The notes beneath the pieces were generated by a model. The model had not been told where the DNA came from, ran no database searches, and saw only the letters and a list, made by a program, of their open reading frames with translations. From NCBI RefSeq assembly GCF_029633865.1, contig NC_079222.1, positions 29,264,166-29,328,165 of the forward strand: 64,000 nt of DNA, written 5' to 3'. Position 1 is the first letter of the stretch. Each line of letters begins with the position of its first letter. Positions 54,701-64,000 of this stretch are shown here, one piece after another. Both the position numbers and the translations under genes were made by a program. This DNA is from Lampris incognitus. Lineage: Eukaryota > Chordata > Actinopteri > Lampriformes > Lampridae.

Positions 54701-57700
54701 TGGCCAATTTGACAGCCCTATTTTCTGTATACTATACTGTACTGTACATTGTACATATACTGGTATACTCTGTCATGTCCATCTACCTCAGGCATGTATG
54801 TAAGTAACCTGTTAACCTCTGTTTCAGCATCTCTGATATATCCTCTGCACCATTGCACTTTATCACCTCTTATTTTGCCTGTATAATTTAATCCTTGTGT
54901 ATATATCTGAAGATTGTTGTGTTGTAGTGTTGTTATTTTTTGTTAAGTGCACTGAGAACCACGAAACTGGAGTCAAATTCCATGTATGTGCAAACCTTCA
55001 TTGCCAATAAACATGATTCTGTTTCTGATTCTGAAGATTAGGACCAAAAGGGCTGATGGAATTTGGGGGACTGAACAGAATGACCTCAGACTTATCATCA
55101 TTAAATTTAAAAAAATAATTTGGACATCCAGGATTTGATGTCAGAGAGGCACGTTGTGAGATTTGCTAAGGTGCTAGGATCTGTAGGTTTTAATGACATG
55201 CACATTAATAAAAAATCGGCCAGAAGAGAAATTCCTCTTCTTTTTTTTTTTTTCTTCAAATCATGACGGTCTGGCATGACGACAGGGGGATACAATTTCT
55301 TATTTTTTCTGTCTGCTTAAATTGTCTTTTGAGTAACGCAGTTAACCCCTTTATTTAATTATTGTTTCTGAATAATGTTTTTAATTTTTACAAATGAATG
55401 AGTTTGCTAATCCAAGTTGACATCCTTATCTCTAATTTTTTTCATCTGTGCAGCAGGTGGTTAAATAGGTCTGAGTAAAGAATGTTTTCCAGCCCTTTGC
55501 CTTGGAGTGGAAGTCGCTAAGCTATTGAAACATGCACTTTGAGCTGTGACTTTGAAACATGAGAGCCCCTCAACTAAAATCTGGCTAGATGCTCCTCTTT
55601 TATCCTATTTTAAATCAAATATAGATTACATCAAATTTGAAAAGGGATGATCCACTGTGGCGACCCCTAACGGGAGCAGCCAAAAGTAGTAGTAGTAGTA
55701 GTAGATAGATTACATCAAATTTATCAAACCTTTTTTGTAACCACAAGGATTTGTTTAACATGTAATATATGTCATTTTGCTGTTCGGGTAAAAAAATTAT
55801 TGCTCTGTCCTGTATGCAGTGTCTTGAGTGAGCCTTTCAGAATCAGAATCATGTCTATTGGCCATGTAGGTTTACACTACATGGAATTTGACTCCGGTTT
55901 TGTTGCTCTCTCGGTGTACTTAACATTGAATAACAACACTATAACAATTTACCTCTCCTTTCAGGCATGTGAGCCAATCCGAAGGCTGTCTGAGAGCAGT
56001 GGGTCTGCTGCGGGAGGAACAGTGCCCCCCAGTAGCACCACCACTCCCCTGTCTATGGACACAGCATACTCCAGCCTAAGGCAAGACACGCCCCAATCCC
56101 AGGGCACCCCTCAGACCCCACGCCAGACAGGTACACCGTTTTCTCAAGATTCCAATTACTCCAGCAGGCATTCCACGCCTGCATACCAGCCCAGTCGGGC
56201 TGAAGGATCTGGAGGCTTTAAGTCACGAAGACATGAAGGCAAGTTCCAGGATGCCTACAACCGTAGGCCAGAGAGGCCACAGTACCGGAGTACCACCTAT
56301 AGAAGTGCAACTTCTGACCAAGTTTCCTTCAAACAGCTTCAGTTGACCCCACCTGAACCTCCACCCTCTGCGTTGTGTTTTTCCTATACAGCACCTCCTC
56401 TTGCTCCAGCCAACTTTAAGTCAAACTTCTCTTACCAGGCCCCTGTTCCCCTAGCATTTCCTCCATCAGAGCCCCCCTTTCCTCATCCCATCCAGCAGGA
56501 AGGAGAGTATCTAAGACCCCCACAACCACCTCTACCAGCTGCGACTGATTTCTTGTCAGCCAAAGAGAGACCAAAGACCCCACCAATCCCTGAACTCCCA
56601 CCAGAACCTGGGCCCCACCCAACCACTCCACCTCCTCAAACAGCTGAGCCCTGCCCTTCACCTGGCACCCCTACACTTGATTCAGAGCGAAATAGCCTGG
56701 ATTCCCGAATTGAGATGCTCCTCAAGGAGAAAAGGACAAAGCTTCTGCCCTTCTTGGCTGAACGTGACTCGGACACTGAGGTGCGAATGGAAGGAAGTCC
56801 TATTTCATCCTCATCTTCTCAGCTATCTCCAATCCCTCCTTATACATATGGATCTCATTGTAGGCAGCCAAACTCTCCCCCATCTAGTACAGGTCTAGAG
56901 GATATAAGTCCAACCCCACTGCCAGACTCAGATGATGAAGAGTCAATCACTGGAACTGCCTCCCTGCTCAAGAGAATCAGCTCTCCTGTCCATGAGAAGA
57001 TGGATACCAGTGACCTCAAAGATGGTCATTTTGGAAACCACACTCCCACCGACAAAACTGATATGGTAAGAAACTACAATATTCTGAGGTTGTTTAACAT
57101 GTCCCGTCTGAGAGATCTGTATTGGAGCTGATCAAGGCTTATTTCAATTGATCGGAATTGGCTATATTAAACCCCATCAAATTGCAATCCTTTGTTTTAC
57201 TGCCTTGCTCTCTGTCTACACCAGCTGTCATATATAGGTGATGTAAACGTGCACCGTCTAATTGTTATAAACTGATATTATGCACAATTTTCAGCAGCAG
57301 TTCAGATGTTTTAAAACGTTAACAACAAGCGGCTAAAACATCTGCAGTGTGGAACTTTTTTGAAATGGAAAGTGAAAGCAGCCAAACAGGCATTCGTAAT
57401 GTCTGCAGTGTTTGGTGAGGCAATAGTAATCAAGCTACTTTCACCCCGACTGAGAAAAGAAATCATTTGAGAGAAGAAGTTCATAGAGGGAATACAACAA
57501 GTTCATATGTTGCTGTTTAGAGAGTCAAGTCAATTTTATTTGTATAGCCCATTATCACAAATTACAAATTTGGCTCAGTGGGCTTTATAGAAACACAACA
57601 TGCTGTCCTCAGACCCTCACATTGGATAAGGAACAACTTCCTAAAACACTCTTTAACAGGAAGAAAAAATAGGAAGAAACATCAGGGAGAGCAACAGAGG

Positions 57701-60700
57701 AGGGCTCTCTCTCTCTCCCAAGACGGACAGACATGCAATGGATATTGTGTGTACACAATTTACAGAATACAACATTGAAAGGGGATAACAGAATTATAAT
57801 GGAATTATAAAATATATGAAGACTATGATGAGGAGGATGCCAAGCAGTGTCCAGATGCCACCGGAACAGCCCAGGACCTGAGCCACGCAACCACCATCAC
57901 CATATACACCAGACAGGGAGACAGACTACACATGCACTTAAGAGACTCATATCACACCATTCACATACGTGGGAGAAGAGACGAGAGGAACAAAAAAAAA
58001 AACCAAAAAAAAAACATTGGTCACACGCCTGAGTGAGAGAAGGATATAACATTGAAACAGGATAACAAAATTATATGTTAAAATTCTACGATTTCATTTA
58101 GCAGACGCTTTTATCCAAAGTGACATACATTTGAGAGTTAATACAACACAAGCAAGAATCTAGTCAGGAGACAACAACGCAAGTGCCAAGTGCTAGGTTC
58201 AAATCCAATAGGACATAGGTGTCAACAGGCAGTGCACAAAGGCAATGCATAAGGTGCATAGAAGCGATTTTTTTGTTGTTGTATTTTATTAATACCATCA
58301 GGTGTGGAGGTGTTCATGAAAGAGCTAGGAAAAGCTTTAGCTTCATCTTAAAAATGGAGAAGGCCTCAGCGGATCAAGTGGAGTTTGGTAACTTGTTCCA
58401 CCACCAGGGAACTACAGAAGACAAGAGTCAGGCTAGTGACCTTAGGCCTCCGTTGTGGTGAAAGTGCCAGGCACCTTTTCATTGGCAAAACATAGTGAGT
58501 GGGACTGAGTGGGGACCTGAATGAAGGAGTTCAGGTAGGCGGGAGCCGTTTTAGTTGCTGTTTTGTAAGCGAGCGTCAAGGTTTTGAATTTTTGCAGGCA
58601 GCTGCTGGGAGCCAGTGCAGGGATATGAACAGCAAAGTGACATGCTGTTTTGGGTTGGTTGAAGACCAGACGCGTTGCCGCATTCTGGATCATTTGCAGA
58701 GGTTTGAAAGTGCATGCAGCAAGACCTGCCAGTAATGAGTTGCTGTAGTCAATGCGTGATATTACAAGAGCCTGTACCAGGAGTTGTGATACATGCTGAG
58801 ACAGGTAGGGTCTAATTTTCCTGATGTTGTACAGGGCAAATCAGCACAACCGAGCAATTGAGGCCACGTGAACCTTAAAGGTTAGTTGGTCATCAATCAT
58901 GACACCCAGGTTTCGGGCAGACTTTGTGGGCATGAGTTGGGTTGATCCGAGCTGGATATTGATTTGTTGTTGTATGGATGACTAGCTGGGATGACAAGGA
59001 GCTCAGTCTTAGATTGGTTAAGCTGAAGGTGGTGTTCTTTCATACATGCAGAGATATCAGCAAGGCATGACGATATCCGTGCCAAGACTGTAAGGTCATT
59101 TGATGAGAGTGATAGGAAGAGCTGGGTATCGTCAGCATAGCAGTGGTATGAGAAACCATGGGAGCAGATGATTGCACCAAGTGAGGTGGTGTATACAGAG
59201 AAGAGAAGGGGACCGAGCACTGACCCTTGAGGCACCCCTGTGGATAAGCTGTGTGGTTTGAACACTTCTCCCCTCCAAGATACTCTAAAAGATTTCCCTG
59301 AGAGGTAGGACATGAACCAGCAGGGCAGATCCTGAGATACCCAGCTCAGTGAGTGTGGCAAGGAGGATTCGGTGGTTAACCATGTCAAAGGCAACTGACA
59401 GATCTAGCAGCAATAAAGTTGAAGACTGACCAGCAGCTCTAGCCAAACGCAGTGATTCCATTACCGACAGGAGTGCAGTCTCGGTAGAGTGACTGATTCA
59501 GATCGTACAGATTGTTCTCAGAAAGGAATTCAGAGACTTGGTTAAAGACTGTGTGCGCTCAAGTATATTTGATAGGAAGGGTAAGAGTGAATCCTGTCTG
59601 TAGTTTTCAACCTGGGCTGGGTTGAGTGTAGGTTTTTTTGAGCAGCGGGGTGACCTAAGCTTGCTTAAATGCAGTGGGGAACACACCCATTGTAAGTGAG
59701 GAGTTGATGATGTTTGTGACTGCGGGGTTAAGTGTGGAGGAAATGGTTGACAGGAGGAAGTCAGTTGCTTGGGTTTTGTCGGTATGGATATTCATGTCTC
59801 CCATGACAATCAGTGGTGTGTCATCATCAGGAATGGCTGAGAATAACTTGTCTAGTTCGACTGCAAAGTCCCCCAGTTTGACACCCTGGTGGGTGGGATA
59901 TGACAACCAAAAATAGCTTAATAGGAGCAGTAACTATGTTTGCATGGTATTCAAAGGAGGAGCTGTTGCTTAGTGGAGAAAGCTTAGTGAATTTCCAGTC
60001 TTTGGAAATGAGGACACCCCTACTGCCTCCATGCCCAACCGAATGGGTTGTGTGTGAGAAAGCAGAGACAACAGAGAGTGCAGCCAGTGTGGCAGTGTTT
60101 TCTGGACGTATCCAGGTTTCGGTCAGGGCTAGTACCTGAATGTCTGACAGATTAGCAAGTGCTTGGATAAATTATTTTATTTACAGCCGATTGGCAATTC
60201 CATAAGCCAAAAGTAAAGTAGGATTGAGTAGAGGAGGCCTTCCTGAGTAAATAGAGGTTCTCAGGGTTGCATTGTCTGTGACATGCGATTTTTTTCGCTA
60301 ACCTTGAATGACAGGGATCTTTGATCATGGTGGGTGAGGTAGGCAACGAGAGAAAATAGTGGGAAACGGAATTACCAGTCTCCTTGCTCGGTGGACTTGC
60401 ACAGGTAGACTCGAAGGTCTTTACCCAATTTGGTTTTAACATAATGCGGTCTGATGCTTCTGATGATGCTACAGCGCAGCTGTGTTTTTAAATACCAGGA
60501 AGTACCACAGTTGAACCCGCCCCTGTCTGATTTTCACAACAAAGGAAGCAATAGAGGGCGTGACCCGTGTCAGCTGACCCACCTATTGAAGCTCTGAGTG
60601 AAACTAGCAAGTGCTCAGCCCAACAAAAGAAGCAATAGAGGGTGACCTGTGTCAGCTGACCCACCTGTTGAAGCTCAGAGAGTGAAACTAGCAAGTGCTC

Positions 60701-63179
60701 AGCCTGACAAAGCCTGATAACGGCCTACATCCGAATCAAACTCAAGAAATTTCAAATCACTTACCAACCGACTGCACTCTCCTATGTTCAAGATCAGAGT
60801 TTGTTCTGGATATGGATTTATAAAATATATCAAAAGATAGATAAAAAGAAAATGTGATATGTAAAATGTGATTTAAACTCCTCAGAACCGTTATGCATAA
60901 CATGGAGGCGCGCCGGGTATAGCGAACCAAATTGATCCCCAGTATCTCACGGAGCTGGCACCGGATGTCATTGAAGGCAGCTAGGGCACAGGCTGTATTC
61001 GCGGTGTAGTTGGGAAAGACTGAGATGACCATGTCTCAAATCTTGATCCATTGTTGGGCTCTGGCTCGCTGCAGAATATCATATGATAATGTAGTTGAGC
61101 AATTATTGGGCAAGGGCACTCACCATAACTTGGCTTCGGTTGGAGAGTGCAATGAACGCGGTCCAAGAGCGGCTCATTCTCAAGCTTAAAAGCCTCTAGC
61201 AGAGTGGAGATAGTTGCTGCAGCGGAGGAGTTGGTTGAGTCCTCGGAAATACCCACTATCCTTATATTGTTGTGCCGTGATCTTGCCTCAAGATTTATTT
61301 TCCACTCTTATCAGTTCGGCTTAAAGTTGTTCCGCTTCAACCTGGAGTGTGGCAATGTCATCAGTGTGAATTCAGGAATCAGGAACATTTATTTGTCATT
61401 TCATTTTGTGCACTTGCGTACAAGAAATGAAACGAAATATCGTTTCCCCCAGTGCACAGCAGTGCAACACATAGATAAAAACACACATCCAAACTACAAG
61501 AACACCTATATCTAAACTACAAAAAAAACTACAAAGCTACAAAAACACATATATCCAACATATCAAAAAAAAAAATTTATCGTAATTTTTATAATGTCCA
61601 ATTATGTCCATAAGTCCACTACAAGTGTTACATAAAAACGTTTACTTCTATACCTTGTGATGTTTTTGAAACGATAAAATAAGATGCATTTTGCTGGGGA
61701 ATAGTACACTTTTATTTCCTCTTTCTAACACTCGCAACTTGCTATCTTGGAAGAAAACAATCTGGCTGTTGGGCCAATTCATCAGTGCACTCCCTGGTTT
61801 TGCTGAGCCTGACAGTCAGGATTGGCCAAAACGTCTCATCTCTCAAATGTCAATTTATCACAAGGCAAACATTCCAAACTTGTCATTTAGGTTACGAAGC
61901 CACTCCCACACTTCGCTTACTCTGTTTAGTTGTTTAATTTCTCTAACAGGTGTTACAGCGGTTCTTTTGAAACGAATAACAGTGGGGAATAGAATGTAGT
62001 ATTGCTGTAGTTCATGTCATGCGGTTACATTCACATCATCGATTAGTTTCTGAGCTATTATTTAATATGTGAACCAACAGTTATATGTTTGAAATCATGC
62101 TGCCAAATGACATGGGTCAGTTGTGTTTGATTATGTCAGTGCATATACTAAACTTTGAACTTGGATCAGCCTTCAAATGATTGTCTGCTCTTGTTTTGAA
62201 TGATTAACAAGTAAATGAAATACTGCAAAAAGCTAATAGCGGATTTTAATGTCAGACTTAAAATATATGATTATCTTTTTGTTCAAGGCTTGAAAGTGAA
62301 TGATGCCTGTGTTCCATATAGTCCACCAAATTGATTTTGTCTATAGTATGTCACTGCACCACATCTTAAATATGCACTTGAGAATCTGTCAAGTCTGATC
62401 CAAAGTTATTTTTCTCACCTCTGACCTAGGACCATCAGTCATCAGGAGAAGACATGGAAATCTCTGATGATGAAATGCCTGGATCACCAATCACAAGTGG
62501 AGACTGTGCTAAGGGCATTGTTGTAAACTCTGCAGTGTCTTCCATGCCCCAAACCATGCCCATCCCTCCTCCAGGATTCCCCCCCCTGCCCCCTCAGCCT
62601 GGCTTCCCTATTCCACCTCCCCACCTGCCCCCTCACTCCGCTGTCCCAGGACCCCATCCTCACCTGGCTGCCCCACCTGGAGTTCATCCCCATATGCTGC
62701 CACCTATGGGTCATTACCATACTGGCATGATGCCGATGATGCAAATTGACCTTATAAACTGCTTTCCACAGTGGGGTAGTGTCCACATGTCTTTCCAGAT
62801 GCAGACCCAGATGCTGAGCCGTATGGCTCAAACTAGAGGGCCCTATCCTTATCCTTATTTCATGGGTGGTGGTTCATCTTTGCCATTTTGGGGCTCCTAC
62901 CAACCCCTTTCCATGGGTGCTACACCAGCTAGCAGTGCAGGAGGACCCAGTCATCCTTGGCCTCATCCCAGCATGCCAACTTTTAACCCTGCTGTTCCTC
63001 CCCCTGGATACGAGGATAAAAAGGAGGACCCCAACAAGGCCACAGTGGATGGTGTGCTGTCAGTCGTTGTCAAAGAGCTGAAATCCATAATGAAGAAGGA
63101 CCTCAACCGCAAAATGGTGGAAGGTGTGGCTTTTAGAGCCTTTGATGACTGGTGGGAGAAGAAACAATGCTCAGCCAAG
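42731..63179 (+). CDS. setd1b: Histone H3K4 methyltransferase SETD1B, N-terminal part
   Basis: Catalytic subunit of a SET1/COMPASS complex that methylates H3 lysine 4 at promoters in the nucleus. Exons: 42731-42868 (continuing an exon from 42717), 43139-43237, 43615-43885, 45925-46046, 55965-57065, 62430-63179; all GT-AG and in frame, 827 codons. The start MDSHPV...[16 protein letters not shown] matches the family N-terminus. DPRIG near residue 59 is the DPR motif that contacts WDR82. Residues about 80-169 form the RRM ([54 protein letters not shown]). The large fifth coding exon is Pro/Ser-rich with [25 protein letters not shown] and [16 protein letters not shown]; the next carries [12 protein letters not shown], a polyproline stretch, [12 protein letters not shown] and [24 protein letters not shown]1B over SETD1A is clear from these. 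The SET domain lies past the window. Fish often have two setd1b copies; which one this is cannot be told. Confidence 0.95.
43886..45540. other. setd1b intron after the RRM exon, no feature seen
   Basis: AT-rich intronic sequence with no recognised exon or transposon up to the SINE at 45.5 kb. Confidence 0.45.
45545..45895 (+). mobile_element. SINE-type repeat, intact copy
   Basis: GTAGCACGTGGCCCAGTGGT head, B-box-like GGGTTCAAATCC, GGAGTTTGCATGTTATCCCC, CATCAAAAAGACATGCATGT, and the tail GATGAATGAAGTATGTCTAA. Uninterrupted relative of the copy at 32.1-32.9 kb. Confidence 0.82.
46240..46672 (+). mobile_element. tRNA-derived SINE, copy 8
   Basis: Full-length plus-strand copy (GGCGTCCGGCTAGCATAGCG to CAATTGGGAGAAAAAGGGGG) inside the L2/Maui LINE. 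Confidence 0.88.
48361..49988 (-). mobile_element. Second Tc1/mariner element, inside the Penelope element
   Basis: A 1628-bp relative of the element at 9895-11512, with ends CAGAACCTTGCAAAATTATT and CCAAGGCACTG. TA is kept on the left (48359-48360) and mutated to TC on the right. The transposase (49626 down to about 48600) is broken many times: [18 protein letters not shown] at the start, a stop after HPSKLSV, and WSHN in place of WSDE, so the first catalytic Asp is lost. It contains a 44-bp tandem duplication. Confidence 0.9.
48865..48952. repeat. 44-bp tandem duplication inside the Tc1 copy
   Basis: Two adjacent copies (48865-48908, 48909-48952), each beginning TCCTATTTAAAGGTGAACC and ending TTTTATGGCAG. 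Absent from the related element at 10.4 kb. Confidence 0.92.
50727..51880. mobile_element. DNA transposon remnant with LINE piece inside
   Basis: GGCTACATTTACACGAG at the left and GTTGCCGTGTAAACAG near 51855 are complementary-type ends of a common fish DNA element. The interior at 51250-51600 reads, on the minus strand, [20 protein letters not shown] and [20 protein letters not shown], the C-terminus of an I/Nimb-clade LINE. Boundaries and family are approximate. Confidence 0.5.
52284..52722 (-). mobile_element. tRNA-derived SINE, copy 9
   Basis: Minus-strand copy (CCAACTGTACTTGGCCAATT to TAATAGACTACCATGCCACG on the plus strand), with decay around the tRNA-like head. Confidence 0.85.
53150..54266 (-). 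mobile_element. Ty3/gypsy gag fragment
   Basis: Minus strand, following the LTR. 53958-53725 reads [20 protein letters not shown] and [11 protein letters not shown], the gag capsid region. Near 53290-53240 [14 protein letters not shown] is a zinc knuckle whose second Cys is changed to Tyr. Several frame breaks. Pol is missing. Confidence 0.78.
54267..54642 (-). repeat. Gypsy LTR
   Basis: 376 bp on the minus strand, starting TGTAGCAACTGGGTAGGC and ending GTTCTTCTACA (TG...CA), with AATAAAAGAGCACTCCC as polyadenylation signal. It is followed within a few bases by CTGGTGTCAGAAGTGGAG, the form of a primer-binding site in fish gypsy elements. This marks it as the 5' LTR of the gag fragment. Confidence 0.8.
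55644..55706 (+). repeat. Short LINE-type 3' tail with (AGT)n
   Basis: GATCCACTGTGGCGACCCCT and AACGGGAGCAGCCAAAAG followed by AGT repeats, a tail shared by many fish retroposons. Confidence 0.6.
55838..55950 (-). mobile_element. Rex1-like LINE 3' end next to an exon
   Basis: AATCAGAATCATGTCTATTG and GGAATTTGACTCCGG, the complement of the tail at 55.0 kb. It ends 15-20 bp before the acceptor at 55964 and probably contributes to the polypyrimidine region. Confidence 0.78.
57066..57520. other. setd1b intron 6, 5' part, no feature seen
   Basis: AT-rich intronic sequence after the GTAAGA donor. No element recognised. Confidence 0.45.
57525..58065 (-). mobile_element. LINE-type 3' untranslated fragment
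   Basis: Plus-strand CAATTTTATTTGTATAGCCC and ATTATCACAAATTACAAATT begin a well-known fish repeat with CAGTGGGCTTTATAG, which is the complement of a LINE 3' end. Non-coding. Confidence 0.65.
58085..60480 (-). mobile_element. L2-type LINE, endonuclease to 3' tail, broken
   Basis: Minus strand. Near 60200 is [12 protein letters not shown] (endonuclease start). 59906-59750 has [20 protein letters not shown]. 59394-58950 is the reverse transcriptase ([56 protein letters not shown] with the YADD catalytic box intact). 58693-58450 is the C-terminus ([14 protein letters not shown]). It ends with the complement of GATAAAAGCGTCTGCTAAAT at 58098-58125. Internal deletions and frameshifts are present; a large part of the ORF between endonuclease and RT is missing. 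Confidence 0.87.
60538..60706. repeat. 84-bp tandem duplication
   Basis: Two adjacent copies, 60538-60621 and 60622-60706, beginning AACAAAGGAAGCAATAGAGG and AACAAAAGAAGCAATAGAGG, both with GTGTCAGCTGACCCACCT and ending CTAGCAAGTGCTCAGCC. Confidence 0.85.
60757..61370 (-). mobile_element. L1 LINE ORF1 fragment
   Basis: Minus strand 61256-60757 reads [37 protein letters not shown], then [20 protein letters not shown] and [16 protein letters not shown] in shifted frames, the RRM and C-terminal parts of fish L1 ORF1p. Confidence 0.72.
61375..61575 (-). mobile_element. LINE-type 3' end
   Basis: GGAATCAGGAACATTTATTT and GTACAAGAAATGAAACGAAA are a common fish retroposon tail in reverse orientation. 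Confidence 0.6.
61576..62429. other. setd1b intron 6, 3' part, no feature seen
   Basis: AT-rich intronic sequence up to the acceptor CTGACCTAG at 62421-62429. Confidence 0.5.
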
Positions 63180-63220
63180 GTTAGTTGTCCTCTCACCTTC
63201 CAAAGAACACCTGCACTTTC

Positions 63221-63380
63221 AATTAGAATCAGAATCATGTTTACTGGCCATTTAGGTTTGCACATACAAGGAATTTGACTCCGGTTTCATAGCTCTCTGT
63301 GTGTACTTAACAGTAACAACACTACAACAAAATCTTTAGATATATAGAACACAAGGATTGACTTAAACAGGTTATATAAA
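63221..63380 (-). mobile_element. Rex1-like LINE 3' end
   Basis: AGAATCAGAATCATGTTTAC and GGAATTTGACTCCGGTTTCA, 41 bp past the setd1b exon donor at 63180. Fifth copy of this tail in the window. Confidence 0.8.
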
Positions 63381-63604
63381 ATTTTATTTACTGGTCACAC
63401 AAACAGGTAGGGGATTACCAATGAACTCCGTGCACATTTACCACATAACACATAACTGCTTTTCTGGTAACTTCTACCACTAAAAAGGACCACTTGACAA
63501 TTACATGCTCCAAGATCGACTTCACCTAGGCCGGGCAAAACAATACTTTTATACAGAGGCTTATGCCAACTAACTAGTAGGGGTGACGGACCCCCTCCCC
63601 CACC

Positions 63605-63662
<58 letters not shown>

Positions 63663-64000
63663 AAACAAAATAGAGAGACCCCCACAACATGGAAACTCCC
63701 AAAAACAGCATCCCCTAACAAACAGCTACCCCTAGCGGGAGTATGGCTATATTACCATTATCCTAACTTTTATTTTATAACGATCACATTACAACACTTC
63801 TCCCCGTTTAAATTCCCAATATTCCCCAAATGTAAATGACCTTGGAAAACGATAAAAGTGGTGTCTTTAGCCTGCGTACACCTAAAACCTATACTAGTGT
63901 CTCCACAACAATTTAATAATCCAAGCACCTGAAAAGCATGACAGATTCAACATTCAGCCTAACAAAAACTGTCCAGTCACACATTCAGTCTGTCTGTAGG
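63381..64000. other. setd1b intron, no exon seen
   Basis: Intronic sequence with one CA microsatellite. No further setd1b exon is recognisable before the window ends. Confidence 0.5.
63612..63658. repeat. (CA)n microsatellite
   Basis: About 22 CA units after a CCCACCCA run. Confidence 0.95.

Larger units (their letters stand above)
47459..54720. mobile_element. hAT-like unit hosting nested elements
   Basis: The 7.3-kb block begins TAGGGCTGTAAATTAATATT and ends AATTTGACAGCCCTA, imperfect inverted repeats like hAT ends. The target duplication is decayed (ATTTATAT left, TTTTCTGT right). No hAT transposase is seen; the interior consists of the later insertions below. Confidence 0.5.
47250..55036 (+). 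mobile_element. Rex1-like LINE 3' end, split by a 7.3-kb insertion
   Basis: 47250-47456 carries CAGGCAACATCTCTGCAGAC, CCCCTCTGGTAGGCGCTACA and ends CCAACTATTT. 54721-55036 resumes with TTCTGTATACTATACTGTAC, CATGTCCATCTACCTCAGGC and the tail AATAAACATGATTCTG. The uninterrupted copy at 22440-22925 shows that these two pieces are normally contiguous. Confidence 0.85.
46062..55250 (-). mobile_element. L2/Maui-type LINE, split by later insertions
   Basis: Minus strand. 55250-55040 reads [20 protein letters not shown]. After a gap of about 7.8 kb of other elements, 47265-46700 continues with [51 protein letters not shown] and [17 protein letters not shown], the order expected in an L2 reverse-transcriptase ORF. 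The 3' end with TTATATAGCCCTTTTCTAAA (plus strand) is at 46062-46240. A SINE interrupts it at 46240-46672. Confidence 0.82.
46047..55964. other. setd1b intron 5, layered transposon stack
   Basis: 9.9 kb between the exons ending 46046 and starting 55965. Nearly all of it is transposon sequence in nested layers, listed separately. 52725-53145 is AT-rich and could not be classified. 55240-55640 shows nothing recognised. Confidence 0.85.

Noticed and set aside
55800-55964. Upstream extension of the large setd1b exon as coding sequence
   Set aside because: The frame is open by chance through a LINE tail; the acceptor at 55964 and frame continuity with the previous exon place the exon start at 55965.
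1-64000. A new multi-gene system (defence, biosynthetic cluster or similar)
   Set aside because: The only intact genes are three well-known vertebrate genes in conserved order; all other coding traces belong to known transposon families.

Overview
This is a teleost fish nuclear genome window. The evidence is vertebrate genes with spliced GT-AG exons, several short introns near 100 bp, and a dense load of fish-type transposable elements (Tc1, L2, L1, Rex1-like LINEs, BEL/Pao, Ty3/gypsy, Penelope, hAT MITEs, tRNA-derived SINEs) with many dinucleotide microsatellites. No species-level call is possible from the sequence alone.

Three real protein-coding genes are present, in the order tmem120b (+), rhof (-), setd1b (+). 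I know the same order and orientation from human 12q24.31 (TMEM120B-RHOF-SETD1B). tmem120b is complete: 12 coding exons at 4690-26649 encode 338 residues of a six-pass nuclear-envelope/ER protein. rhof is complete: 5 coding exons at 34688-30418 encode 205 residues of an atypical Rho GTPase (Rif) ending in the CAAX box CVIF. setd1b enters at 42.4 kb and leaves the window. Its first six or seven exons (to 63179, 827 codons) encode the DPR motif, the RRM and the long proline/serine-rich middle of the H3K4 methyltransferase; the N-SET and SET domains lie beyond the right edge.

Layout: 1-4.2 kb, a decayed BEL/Pao retrotransposon directly upstream of the tmem120b promoter. 4.4-27.4 kb, tmem120b; its 11-kb intron 2 holds a Tc1 element, a second Tc1-like remnant, LINE fragments and a Ty3/gypsy pol remnant with LTR. 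27.4-30.4 kb, the convergent tmem120b/rhof gap with SINEs and a Penelope-type foldback beside the rhof stop codon. 30.4-34.7 kb, rhof. 34.7-42.4 kb, the divergent rhof/setd1b gap, with microsatellites, CpG-rich and promoter-like segments but no recognisable protein gene. 42.4-64 kb, setd1b; its 9.9-kb intron 5 is a layered stack of transposons (L2, split by a Rex1-like LINE, split by a hAT-like unit containing Penelope, Tc1, I-clade LINE, SINE and gypsy pieces), and its 5.4-kb intron 6 holds an L2-type LINE and an L1 ORF1 fragment.

The three genes are not one pathway; they are old neighbours. I found no new biological system. The most informative unusual material is the nested-transposon record, with target-site duplications that can be read directly, and the gene-free but promoter-like region upstream of setd1b. 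All exon coordinates were read by hand from splice sites and reading frames, without alignment tools.
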